Shown: positions 12,851 through 26,367 of the stretch, in pieces
Position numbering within the stretch: position 1 is the first letter of the stretch
Layout: the number at the start of each line of letters is the position of its first letter
The notes under the pieces: generated by a model
What the model was told of the DNA's origin: nothing
Seen by the model: the letters and a program-made list of their open reading frames with translations, nothing else
Databases searched by the model: none
Assembly: GCA_016748015.1 (NCBI GenBank)
Contig: JAAOMT010000523.1
Span: forward strand, 1,413,595 to 1,477,594
Origin: Geosiphon pyriformis
Taxonomy: Eukaryota; Glomeromycota; Glomeromycetes; Archaeosporales; Geosiphonaceae
Direction: 5' to 3'
DNA: 64,000 bases
Made by a program: the position numbers and the translations under genes

Positions 12851-13156
12851 GTAATAATAATAATAGTAATAATGTATAAGTGGCTGATCACGCATAAGAA
12901 AAAACATGAACTGCATTTAATACATGTTGGATGTAATTAAATAGCAGTTGGGATCACATCATATGTTTAAGCAATTAAAAACAAATAAATAAATAAAATA
13001 ATGTATAACAAAAAAGTATCAGGATCTTATAATTAGTATAAATGAATATACGTGTTTTGTATTTTTAATAAGTACAAGTGTAATTAATAAAATTAAAATG
13101 TTTGCGTTGTAAAAATATATTTATTTTTAATAATAAGATTAAGATTTTAAAAGTAC

Positions 13157-13192
<36 letters not shown>

Positions 13193-13231
13193 AAATCGTT
13201 GAAATTTAAAATATAATACTAATACTAATAC

Positions 13232-13301
<70 letters not shown>

Positions 13302-13828
13302 TGTATAATAATAATAATAATATGTATAATAATAATAATAATAAAATTGATGTTATTTAATTAAAATAGTATTTTAACACGTAAATACACTTAATATCAG
13401 ATAATCATAAAAAATGTTTTATCTTAGTTATAATATTTAATTGAAAATTTGATATAAAATAAATTCGAATGTTCAAAAAAAAATTTTAAGTGTTTTCTAA
13501 TATTTATTTATTGATATTAAAATTATATTTAAAGTAAATGGGTCCCTTTTCAATGATTTGATAAAGAGTGATCCACCTCTAACTTTCCCAAATCAGAAAA
13601 TTATATCAACGTCAATAAAATAATTACAAGTTGTATGTGGGAAGGAGCATAATCCAATGAAATGTTTACATTCTTTTATTTGTGTATTGTTTCACAAAAA
13701 TAATAATCATAATAATAATACTAATACTAATACTAATACTAATAATAAACAGTTTATGTGTTATGTACAATGAATTTGCATTATGAACAACAGTAAGCAT
13801 TTTTTTGTTTGGTCATCTATGCGGCTCT
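11911..13828. repeat. Microsatellite-dense AT-rich spacer
   Basis: Nearly 2 kb with no gene. Tracts of (AAT)n or (ATT)n lie at 11911-11970, 12599-12634, 12788-12873, 13216-13345 and around 13700-13745, the last two mixed with (AATACT)n. Around 13300-13340 a GTATAATAATAATAAT unit is itself repeated. Such tracts expand by replication slippage; nothing suggests a function. Confidence 0.8.
13158..13192. repeat. Head-to-head (TAA)n/(TTA)n palindrome
   Basis: A TAA repeat runs straight into a TTA repeat, so the 35 bases are close to perfectly self-complementary and could form a cruciform or hairpin. Confidence 0.8.
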
Positions 13829-15673
13829 CTAATTATGAACGGATGTAGGATAGATTCCATTGACTTCAAACATTTGGCTATATTGACGACTTAACCTTCT
13901 TAATTTCGCCGAAGTTGCTGTCTTTTCTGCGGTGAGAGCAACAGCATTTATAGCATCTTGATAAGGATTAATTGTGATAGGGTTATTCAAATGATGATCA
14001 GGCAAAGGTTTAGTTAACAAATGGGTTGAATATGCTTGTTGAAATGCTGGGTTTGTAGTATACTTATGGAAAGGATTCGTTGACGGTAAAGGAGGAGGAT
14101 TTATGAATTGAGCTTCGACTGTTGTGTATTTTAAAGATCTGGTCGAGACTTTCGTATTAAGGGCTTTCATCGAAACGATACCGCTACTATTAAAAATATG
14201 ATTGTTCCCATGAGTAACGGAACCAGCTTGTATTGAAGCTAAACCACTTTCATTAGTTGTGTGACGCAATCGAAAATGCTGCAAATTTGGTGAAGAAATT
14301 GAGTGGGACATTTGACGAGGATTGGATTTAAATGGAGGCGGTGATAAAGGTGTAATAACAGGGAATTGATCCTGACGTGTTGTGATGTCATAATAGTTGG
14401 CATTTGCAATTGAGCCGGATACTGATGAGGGTGCTTTTAAGGCTAAGGAATTATACAAGGGTTTAATCGTGGCAGAATTCTCAGAGATTTCTTGAGGAGA
14501 AGCAATGGATGTTGATCTTTTGTGGAGTTGTTGCTGTTTTTGATGATTAACAGAATTAGCTTTTTTATGGGTTTTCTTAGTTAAGGATTGCAATGAAGCT
14601 TTCTTTCTGACAGCTAATAATGGAGTAGAAGCTGAATGTTCTTCCCATGCATAAAACCGACGGTTTGGTGGAGCCAATCTCGGCCTTACTATTGTTGCCT
14701 TCTCTTCCTCCTCCTCCTCCTCCTCCTCCTCTTCCTCTTTTTTCCCTCTTGGTTGCCGAATTTTTTCCTCACGTGATTTAGTGAATGTGGACAAAATATT
14801 TGAATCTGACTTGTTAGATGAATGATGCTGCCTTGTTGGTGGCAATGGAAAATCATTGGGAATCAGAATGGAAGAATTTTTTTGTTCAATGGATTTTTCA
14901 TTTGGAGGAGGTGGTGGTGGTTTTGCAGAGGAAGTGTTATAGGATGTGGTCCTTTTAGCGAAATTATTACTATCTTCTCGTGGTGTCACAAGATTGTATT
15001 CTTCAGCTTCATCAAACATTTCATTCTGTGAGAGTGAATAATTTCTAATCCTTCTCTGGTATCGATCGATTTCATATGCCGAAGTGGTTCGACGAATTAC
15101 CTTGGTCGTTGGAGTTGGACTATTTTGTGTCTTTGTTTCCGGGACTAAGGAGGGATGCGAAGAAGTTCGTCGAATACTGTTCGAGGTTTTTAATATCAAA
15201 CCTGATTTTGTGGGGGGACACAATCCCTTGTGACTGGTTGTTGTATCATATTGCACAGATGAAACTGAATTATTGTTATGCTTTTTAATGTCCTTTTGGT
15301 TTCTACTAAAAGCTGATTTCCAGAGTCCAAGTAAAGATTTCCAACTTAACCTTGAAGTTCTCGCTTGATTATTCTCTGATGTAGTATGGTTGCCAATATG
15401 TGAAGAATGACCAGCATTAGATTTTGGTTTACTTTGAAGATTTCCATTTGTTATAGATCCCATGCTGCGTTTTTCTTTCAATGGAAAAATTCGAAGAGGA
15501 GCAGTTCTCGTTTTCTTTGCTTGCCTGGCATATCCTATTGTATACTCATTGTCTTCATCGTCGTCGTCGAATATGCTATCATATCCATTGATATCAGGGT
15601 TTTGATCTTTCTTACCCTTAGGATTTTTGCCACTAAAACGACCAAAGACTGCAAACGTACCAGGTTTGGTCAT
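13829..15673 (-). CDS. Large disordered protein of unknown function (614 aa)
   Basis: One uninterrupted exon starting at the ATG at 15673. No domain is recognised. The protein is rich in Ser, Thr, Asn, Pro, Lys and Arg and looks disordered throughout. It has an acidic patch near residue 35 (FDDDDEDNE), a short poly-Pro stretch (KPPPPPP) near residue 253, and a run of about a dozen Glu near residue 315. Several basic R-x-x-S/T motifs (for example RRTSS, RRTTS, KRSTS) would suit basophilic kinases. The Pro and phosphosite pattern resembles cytoskeletal or polarity scaffold proteins, but that is only a resemblance. A 1.8-kb open frame in AT-rich DNA, with codon use unlike the spacers, supports a real gene. 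Confidence 0.75.
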   Translation of the reverse strand: MTKPGTFAVFGRFSGKNPKGKKDQNPDINGYDSIFDDDDEDNEYTIGYARQAKKTRTAPLRIFPLKEKRSMGSITNGNLQSKPKSNAGHSSHIGNHTTSENNQARTSRLSWKSLLGLWKSAFSRNQKDIKKHNNNSVSSVQYDTTTSHKGLCPPTKSGLILKTSNSIRRTSSHPSLVPETKTQNSPTPTTKVIRRTTSAYEIDRYQRRIRNYSLSQNEMFDEAEEYNLVTPREDSNNFAKRTTSYNTSSAKPPPPPPNEKSIEQKNSSILIPNDFPLPPTRQHHSSNKSDSNILSTFTKSREEKIRQPRGKKEEEEEEEEEEEEKATIVRPRLAPPNRRFYAWEEHSASTPLLAVRKKASLQSLTKKTHKKANSVNHQKQQQLHKRSTSIASPQEISENSATIKPLYNSLALKAPSSVSGSIANANYYDITTRQDQFPVITPLSPPPFKSNPRQMSHSISSPNLQHFRLRHTTNESGLASIQAGSVTHGNNHIFNSSGIVSMKALNTKVSTRSLKYTTVEAQFINPPPLPSTNPFHKYTTNPAFQQAYSTHLLTKPLPDHHLNNPITINPYQDAINAVALTAEKTATSAKLRRLSRQYSQMFEVNGIYPTSVHN

Positions 15674-18600
15674 TTCTATTACTTATATAAAAAATAATGA
15701 GAATCCGGATTTGTGGCAAAAAATTTGCTCCCACAAGTAGCTTTCGTTGGTCTGTGTTAAAATACCAGAAAAGTTTCCTTGAACTTCAAAAAAAAATTAT
15801 GAAAGGGAGAAAATTGTTGTCGGTTGCTACCTTAGTCCATTTTATTGATGTTAAACATCATCGGAAATAATTAATTTATTCAAGTCTGGAAGTATGGATT
15901 GTGATAATTAAGATGTTTTAGCAAAAATATTTTTGTCTGGGAGCATTGTTTGATTTATGTAATTGACCTAATATGGGTAATAAAATTGATTGACTAGTGC
16001 ATAGAGGGGAAGGAGGGACGTGTAAAAAATACGGTTGCCTTAGAAAGCACCACCCAGCAGTCTAGCTGTGGAAAGAAAGAGAGTAAAGGCAACCCCGAAA
16101 ACAATTGCTGTTCATGGACATCGCAACAAACGCCGGCCGTTGCTTCACCTTTTAAACACGATACGTATTGTCTTTGCTTCTGGGTTTGTGACATGCTTAG
16201 CAATTTACCGGAATCATGGTTAATTAGAAGTTACCAATAAACTATTCGCCAAACATTCATTCTAGGATATTTGTTATGATTTCTAATAATTAATATTCTG
16301 TTTCTTGTTTTCTATTTCTTACTATTTACAAACTGTGACTCCTTATTACGTTTCAGAATAATTCAGGCTTTTTTGAGAAATTTATCTGAGGGATTTTAAT
16401 GTAAGAGATAGTTCAGACGCAAACAACAACAACAACAACAACAACATCTTGGAAAAGAAATTAAATATTGTGGTTTTCAAACGCCATGATCTAAATTATT
16501 GGCACATTTTGTAGGATTCACTTTGCGTATAGAGCACGTTGTTGATGAGCTGTCCAAAAGGTTTTTTCCATTTGCAATGCTGCATATGGCGTGAAATTGT
16601 TGAATATAAGCCAAAAATCTTGAAAAGTTTATCCGAATTCTAACGAAAATTGGTACTTGACTTCAGCCACTCTTTTCCTAACTTCAGCCAGTAAATTGTG
16701 GGTCATTTGCTTATTTTCTTGGCGATTGTTAAAATTTCTCTCTATGTAATAGTTCTGAATAATGTTTATTGATACCTGGGTTCGAACTTTCTTTTTTTAG
16801 TATATTGTAAACCAGATGTCATTACATTTTATTTGTTGACACGCTGTTTCAGAATTAAATAATGAAATTCCGAGATTTCCTTCAGCTTTTAAAAGAGGTG
16901 TACATGTCTATCATACCTTAATATTTGCATTCTCTTACTCTTATAAAGAATTATTGTTTATTTAATTGTTCCTTTCGGTCATCGGATTATCCAGTGCTTT
17001 TTTAAAGAAATACAAAAATGATGAACCTTACTTTTTGGATGCAAGACTTTGACGATATTTTCTCACAACATTACCAGCTTCGGCTCATCTTCACCGATGG
17101 TCATTCCCACATTCATTACTGATCTTAGTTGGAAGATTTTAGTACACTCGAATTTTTTTTGTAAAACAGTTGATTTTAAGAAAATTTTGACATGAATCCA
17201 AGCTCGGAACTGTCAAAACCGTTCCGAAAAAGTATGTTCTATTTTTTATTTACCTTGTGGTGCCAAACTATTTTGACATGGGATCAAGAAAGGGAACCTT
17301 TAATTAATTCAAGAGCAAAAGAAAATCACATGTTTCAGGTGACACTTTCCAAGATTCACTGAATGCCAATAACAGGAAGAATTGTAATCTTTTTTTCAAA
17401 ACTCTAATTTTAGAATTGTTTATTTTCTTAAAAGAATCAGTGCATTCAATTCATTTATAATCTGATTAGGAAAATTTCATAATAGATTGATTGAATGATT
17501 GAATGATCAAAGATCCTATTTTATGATTTATTAAAATAATAACCAAATAACTATCAAACCAAAAAATAAAATAAAAGACATATTAGATAAATGTGAGGAA
17601 ACAGCTTCTAGTTTAAAGAACTGAGAAGACAATGATCCAAAATAATGAGCTATTTCACATTGTTTATTAAAGAATGAAAAGATGAGAGACAATTTTGTGC
17701 TTAATTTGTCAATCTGAGAGATGAAAAATATTAAACCAATTTTGGATTTGTAAGAATTAAGTAAAACCTCATTGAAACCGTTAAAATCGAAAAGGCTTGA
17801 AAACAAACATATCGCGAGAGATCTTTAATAAAAATTTCGATTGGGAAAAAAAAGAAGAAAGGTAAGGTTTTGAACTTTAAAATATTAAAATATATTTAGT
17901 AAATTTTTTTAAAAGTGCTTATTTAATGACAATGCGACACTATTAACTAGGAAACTAGGGTTTGAAAAATTCTTTAATCTGAAAATTTGAAACAGAACCA
18001 CCTTTTATAACTGAAATTTTGAAAATCTTACCCGTTTATAATTTTGGCACGATTAGAATGCATTTAATTTTGATTTCATTATAAACCTCATAGGGATTGA
18101 ATTTTTACAAGATTACATCTTAGGTATGACAAAGAGAAAACTTTCAGAAGTATCGAATAAATTAAATTTATTATCTGACATGTTAGAATGCCAATTTTTT
18201 TGAAATCGAATACAGAGATCAAGACATAGCCCAAGAATAAATTGATCCATTTCAATATTAGCTATATTTCAATATTTTTAGTTCAGGTTTTCAAATAATA
18301 ACATTTAATTAAAATTTTATATTCACTAATTGGTTTATTTTTATTAGAATTCCAAATGAGTCAATTTAAGTCGACTCGTTTAAACGAGCCGAGTCTGAGT
18401 TAAAGGAAGACACAACTCGACTCAACTCACGAGCTAACTATTATTTATCAATAGCCAATCAAATTTTCGATACGTGTTTATGATAATTTTTTCTTTACAA
18501 ATGGTGGCAACAGTGGTAACGGACAACCACCTTTAGTGCTAAGGCCTCTCAAAATCTTGATGAGATTTTGAACCATTTCAAAATTATGAACAATAAGGCA

Positions 18601-20224
18601 AAGTACAGTGAATGTATTCTGGTGCTTAAACCTTATTAAGTACATAGTTGCAACTTTTTTTATCCAAAGAAAAGAATATGATTGGCGAGCAGAGTACAAA
18701 TGACTTTTGTCAAAACTTAAAAAATTACCACAGCAATAAATTAGGAATTAAATACAAAGAACGATATTAGAGAGTTTTTTTCAAATACCCTATTAATAGT
18801 TACTAATTCTTTTTATTTAAAACATCACAACATAAAGAAAATTTTTGCAATGTGAATAGTTTATTTTGTATTTTCTATAATGGAGTGTGTTTCTCTTAGC
18901 AAATACAATATATGAAGAAATTATGAGTGTAGATATTGAAAAGTTGAAAAATAATTTTTATCGTATGACTTTCATGCTATATTTAAAAATTATTAATATT
19001 AATTTTTTCATATTATTTGTTTTAAAAATCTTATTAAAAAATATTATTCATTTAATAAATAAAAATAATATTAAACTTTTTAAATTTTAATTGCATCATT
19101 AATTTATATAATTGACAAAAGAGTACTACAATAAAACTTAAAATATAATGTGCAATCTTTAAATATTATATCTTTAAGATTTTATTAAAATTTTATTAAT
19201 TGGTGTTGAAAGACATATGAAATTAAAAATTATGACAGAATTAAATATTGAGCATATTACCATTTTTTTATAGAAAAAAAAAAAGAGTTTAGAAAAACAT
19301 GACCAAAAATTAAGGAAGGTGTTTAATTAAATTTGAAGTGGATCAAACTAAAAGCCATATATTTTTTCGTTAATGCTCAAGTACAATAACAGGTACAGAA
19401 GAAACAGATTTGGTTGCTGGTAGAACAAGTTTTTTAGCGTTCAGCAGGAGAAGAAATTACATTACTATCAAAGAAGCAACATTATAAAAAGTAAATTTTG
19501 GTTCTTTTTTTTTGGGAGATTTGATTCAACTGAATTTTGAAAAGCAGTCCGTTTTGGACTTCCTTCTCACCGCGATCTTAAAGAGGATATTTATCGGGGC
19601 CACAACATTCCTTGAAAGAACGAATGAGCTTTGATAGTCTTGATAATTTTTCTCTTTACTTGAAAAGATTATTTTTTTTTCGTTAAAAATTTTTGAGTAG
19701 CCTTCCTTCTCTTTTTGCGGCTATTAATCTGACATACCATACTATAAGTATACTTACAGGCTATAACCACAGACTTATTCCTAGGTAAGGGGTGGTGTTG
19801 AAACAAAAAATTATTTATCTACCCAGGTAGAAAAAATGATCATTATATAATCAATACAAATCAATATTCAGAATTTGTTTTGAAAGGAAAGAAAAAAAAG
19901 CAATAAATCTTTGTTAGATTTAACCTATATAAGTTAATAATTTTTCCTTGTACCCTATTATTATGGAGTAAAATCTCATCTACCTTTCTTTAATTATAAA
20001 AAAATTTTCGGAACAGTTGGAATGACGTTTTATATAAAAGGTGTTTTTGTGCCCATTCAATCCTTTTTTTGTTTGTGCTCGGTTTAAACATAGATTTTGC
20101 AAGCAGAAAAGAATTCTTATAATAGAATGATAAGATGTTTTCGAACTGTGTTTTAAAACTTGATGCTTCTTTCTGATAGTTTATAAACCAAATTATCCGC
20201 CGATATTGTAGGAGCCTTAATGTT
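15674..20224. other. Long intergenic region without a supported gene
   Basis: The first part is the upstream region of the 614-residue gene. A slightly more GC-rich patch lies at 16000-16210 and a (CAA)n tract at 16421-16446. Short frames at 15994-16203 (-), 17531-17806 (-, hydrophobic end), 18478-18699 (-) and 18887-19090 (+) show no family resemblance and were not called. Confidence 0.55.
18375..18388. repeat. 14-bp perfect palindrome within GAGTC/GACTC-rich DNA
   Basis: CTCGTTTAAACGAG is a perfect palindrome. The bases on both sides (GTCGA before, CCGAGTC after) and several ACTCGACTC copies up to 18435 make a short region of related inverted and direct motifs. It may be a repeat-element end or a protein-binding site. 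Confidence 0.6.
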
Positions 20225-20366
20225 GATTTATAGAAAACATTATATTTGGAGCGATTTTCCCTGGGCCAAAGTTAGTGCGACGCTTAATTTCTCTCGCAGA
20301 CGGTATCCCCTCGCTCCATAAATATAATATAATCTGGCGTTGCTGCTTTTTTGCTGACAAGTCCAT
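20225..20366 (-). pseudogene. N-terminal fragment of a Tc1/mariner-type transposase
   Basis: From an ATG at 20366 on the minus strand about 47 residues are open and include QRQIILYLWSEGIPSAREIK and RRTN. This matches the helix-turn-helix start of the Tc1-like transposase at 33999 (QRQVVLHFWKQGIRKAKEIQ, then NKTN). No DDE part follows, so it is a fragment of a dead copy. Confidence 0.5.
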
Positions 20367-21778
20367 TTCATGGCATCGTTTTGCCCGAAAAAGTCTTGTG
20401 TGGAGAAAGAATATTATTATTTAGTAGCACAAAATCTGATTTGTACTTTTGGCTAAATTATCACGTGTGATTTTCTTTATAAAAAAATTCCCAAAACATT
20501 TTGCTTACCACTGTATAACTCAGTTCTAAACTCAACATTGGATGAATAAAGGCCCCAAGTTGAAAAAAAGAAATAGTGGCATAGTTTTAAAAGTTCAAAT
20601 ATAACTTATAAATGCCCCAATTCTTTAATAATTTAAATCTTATCAAAACTTGTCTATGTGCGAGTTAATTTGGAAGCATTCTTAACAGAGCAATTTTAGA
20701 AAGTTGAGCGAGATAAAGAAAAGAATCTTATGGTATAGAAATTTATTCAAGAAACCGAAAATTTCTAGAGTGAATTTTTGCAGAGATCTTTTTTTTTTTA
20801 GAATTGATCGATTTAACAAAAGGGAATCTGTGAAAAAGCATTTTGTACTTTTAGGTCTCAAAAAGGCAATTATTATACGAAGGACTATTTAAAAAAATTT
20901 TCGCTAATTTTTAATCACTACCTATTACGAAAATGTATAGAGTATAGCCGTTATGCCAGGTTAAACAAAAAATTTGGTGAATGAAGAATTGATTTACGAT
21001 ATCCTTTTTTGAGGGTTTCAGAATTGACCAAATATTTCAACAATTCCGAATTCTATTATGAATAATTGATACAGAAATTTTTATAAGATATGCCGAAATT
21101 AAATTTTGTTTAATAGAAAATACTGCTCAGAAAAGATAAGAAATCTAAGAGTTTTGAGTATCGAAGTCTATATCTCAACGTTTTGTTTTTCTTGAAATTT
21201 TTATTATGAGACTCATAAAATGTGACTTTTAACGCTGTAGTTTAAATATATGAAAAAATACAAATAAGTAATCCATAATAAATTATTTCCAGAAAAACAC
21301 CTCCAATTTTGGTTTCAAGTTCTGAATTGAATGCAAGAGATTATTCTGTTGCAACAGTTTTTAAATGTTTCATTCAACGAAGGTCTACAATCTGATTTTT
21401 AAATTAAAGTTTTTCTTTCAGGTGCTACAGTTATATTATAAATCCTTGTGATTACAGGGGCACAAACACAAAATACTTTGTAGGTGGTTAAATTTTTTTC
21501 AACGTCACAACTAGAATCGTCAACAAACCTTGATAGTATTCAGCCGTATTACATCATTTAATGTAATTTGAATTTGAAACTATCTTCTATAATTCACATA
21601 ATTATTATTCTTCGCTAAATGATTGTTCAGAGTGGTAAGGATTATTAAATTTTGATTTTTGAAAAGCATGTAATAAATTAAAATTATTATTTTTTCTATT
21701 GATCAACCGATCGAGTATTTGAAAAAATTTCTTTTAAATAATTGCCTTTCCAATTTTTTTTAATAAGCTAGAGAATTC
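20367..21778. other. Intergenic spacer
   Basis: AT-rich spacer before the 3' end of the lipase-like gene. A short frame at 20704-20892 (+) is basic and unrecognised, probably chance. No repeat or RNA gene seen. Confidence 0.55.
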
Positions 21779-23161
21779 TCAAGAAGCGTTTCGATCAAAA
21801 ACTTCTTCCATTGTGTAGCTACAATCTCCAAAGTAGTATCCAAAATATGGGCCATCGTACGTGAAACTTGGTTCATGTTCTTTCTCGCTATTGATACAAT
21901 CCTATTTCAAAGGAAAATCGTAGAAATGAAATTTCGATTTTTAAAACAAGAAATTATATTGTCGAAATCATATGAATAACTCTCTTCTTAAAAGATTTTT
22001 GTCTTACTGGATGCTCATCATAAGTACCATCTTTTCCGTTGCCCGGAAAACATCGAAAATACATAATTTTATTGGTCTTTGATGGTCTACAATTACACTC
22101 CATGAAGCTCCAGACTTCAATACCTGGATGATAATAACCATCCAATTCACGTGTCGGAAATCTAGGGATTTGATCGTCAAACAACGTGTATCGCGTAATC
22201 CTTAACCTTGGAATTTGATTAACGTATTTGGCAAAATCACGATTCCCCATTCGTGGTGTGCCGAATGTCGTGACCGAGATTACTCTTTTCGGCAATTCTA
22301 GTTGTTCTCGTATATCCATGACGGCAAAAATGGCGTAGACTATTTAATGTACAATAAACAATGAAGAAAAGAGTGAAATTTAATTTCTAAAATCTGAATT
22401 GGACGACTATTGGAAGTGAACCAACCTCCAGCAAGCCTATGTCCCGTGATGTGCAAATCTATATCGCTTCGGGTATCTCTAAGAATTTCTATCAAAAGCT
22501 TGCGAATCTGAAGCCTTACTTCTTCATATTGCTCCAAAAAGTTTGAATCAACTCGCACATCCAGACTCGATATTGCTTTTGAATATTTGATAAGAGTATT
22601 TTTCCGTTCACGATTCCAGGTTGATAGATATCGAATTTCAGGTGCTTTTAAATAGATGATCAATCTAGAATTCAATAATTCAAAATTTCCTATTTTTTCG
22701 AGAGAAAGTTTTCAAAAGCTCAAATTTTGTAACCGATTGAGTATATATAAAAATTCACTGAAATAATTTCCAAAATTACCATAGACAAAGTCAGCAAATT
22801 TTATCGTTTGATTTAACGGCAAGCAGTAAACTTTATTCGCAAAATAGAATGATTTTCGACCATATCTTATGCCTGAACTCTTTTGTATTCGTTTGATCGG
22901 CGGGCCATCAAAATATAAATTTGTTGCTAGATTATTTCTCAGCAATTTTCTGTCTTGTTTATTTGAATAAAACTTCCCTAATATTGAGTTATTAAGAGGT
23001 TGCCGATTTTGAATCTTTGGTAAATTTGAAGACTTTTCGTGTTGATAAAATGTAAAAAATACTAGAGTAATTGCGGCGGCTATCAGAATTTTTCTGAAAT
23101 AAAAAAACCAGAAGTTTGAGAGTTCGGTTGAATAAAATTTCTTTTGAAGATCGTGCAACAT
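21779..23161 (-). CDS. Class 3 lipase-like protein lacking the nucleophile serine (about 366 aa)
   Basis: Four exons on the minus strand: 22780-23161, 22426-22689, 22008-22339 and 21779-21901, with GT-AG introns and one continuous frame. The N-terminus has a single hydrophobic segment (ILIAAAITLVFFTFY, about residues 25-39), so it is probably a signal anchor. The class 3 lipase fold is clear: RLIIYLKAPEIR (oxyanion strand region), the nucleophile elbow, VTTFGTPRMGNRDFAKYVN, then DDQIPRFP (the acid Asp is kept) and GYYHPGIEVW. The elbow, which should be GHSxGG, reads GHRLAG, so Ser is replaced by Arg near residue 212. No clear catalytic His precedes YFG in the last exon. Family members hydrolyse acylglycerols; this copy is predicted inactive on them. 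It lies 121 bp downstream of the secreted poly-Ser gene, same strand. Confidence 0.82.
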
Positions 23162-23282
23162 TTCTTACTACAAAATTAGATTTGAAATATTTGATTACAC
23201 GAACTAAAAATATTTTTCTAAAAGAAAATTAAATAAATAAAGCAAATATGTCTATATTTCTCGAATAAAAGTTTTTCCGACC

Positions 23283-24531
<1,249 letters not shown>

Positions 24532-24995
24532 TCCGAAGTCAAAATATCACAAAAACTAGAAATATCTTCGAAAAATGAAATCTTTTCACACAACTCATAT
24601 TTCCTTCTTTATATCAAATATCATGATAGCACGGAATTTCCTCGCGTGTGAGAATTAAAGTTTACTCATTTATGAACAGACCCAGGAGTACAGTACGCGT
24701 TCATTATACGGTGTAAAATTTTTGCAGTAATGCTTAACTTCCCATGTTTCGTGATATGCACAGGTTGCTTTAATTCGAATTTCCTTGAATAGAAGATCAA
24801 CATTGAATCAAATGTGATCATCAATTAATAATGTAAGGAAATTCGAAAGGAACGAAGGGGTGGTTACGGATTGACTTGGAAACGCCCGAAAAAAGCTAAA
24901 AGTATATATATTAATAAATTATTTTATCAATTTATATGAAACTTGAAATTTAGAATCATATGATAATAAATTAAAAATCCTTTTATACATTAACA
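24532..24995. other. Intergenic spacer
   Basis: Upstream region of the poly-Ser gene and downstream region of the reductase gene. No other signal seen. Confidence 0.6.

Positions 24996-26367
<1,372 letters not shown>

Noticed and set aside
14822-15697. Plus-strand frames across the 614-residue gene
   Set aside because: Antisense shadows of a long coding exon.
15994-16203. 69-residue minus-strand frame upstream of the disordered-protein gene
   Set aside because: No motif or homologous pattern, and no splice context; the GC-richer patch may be regulatory or chance.
17531-17806. 91-residue minus-strand frame with a hydrophobic end
   Set aside because: Low-complexity Phe/Leu/Ser composition of AT-rich DNA; no signal or family support.
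20240-20340. Possible tRNA or structured RNA in a GC-richer patch
   Set aside because: No cloverleaf or B-box could be found, and the patch is explained by the Tc1 N-terminal fragment.
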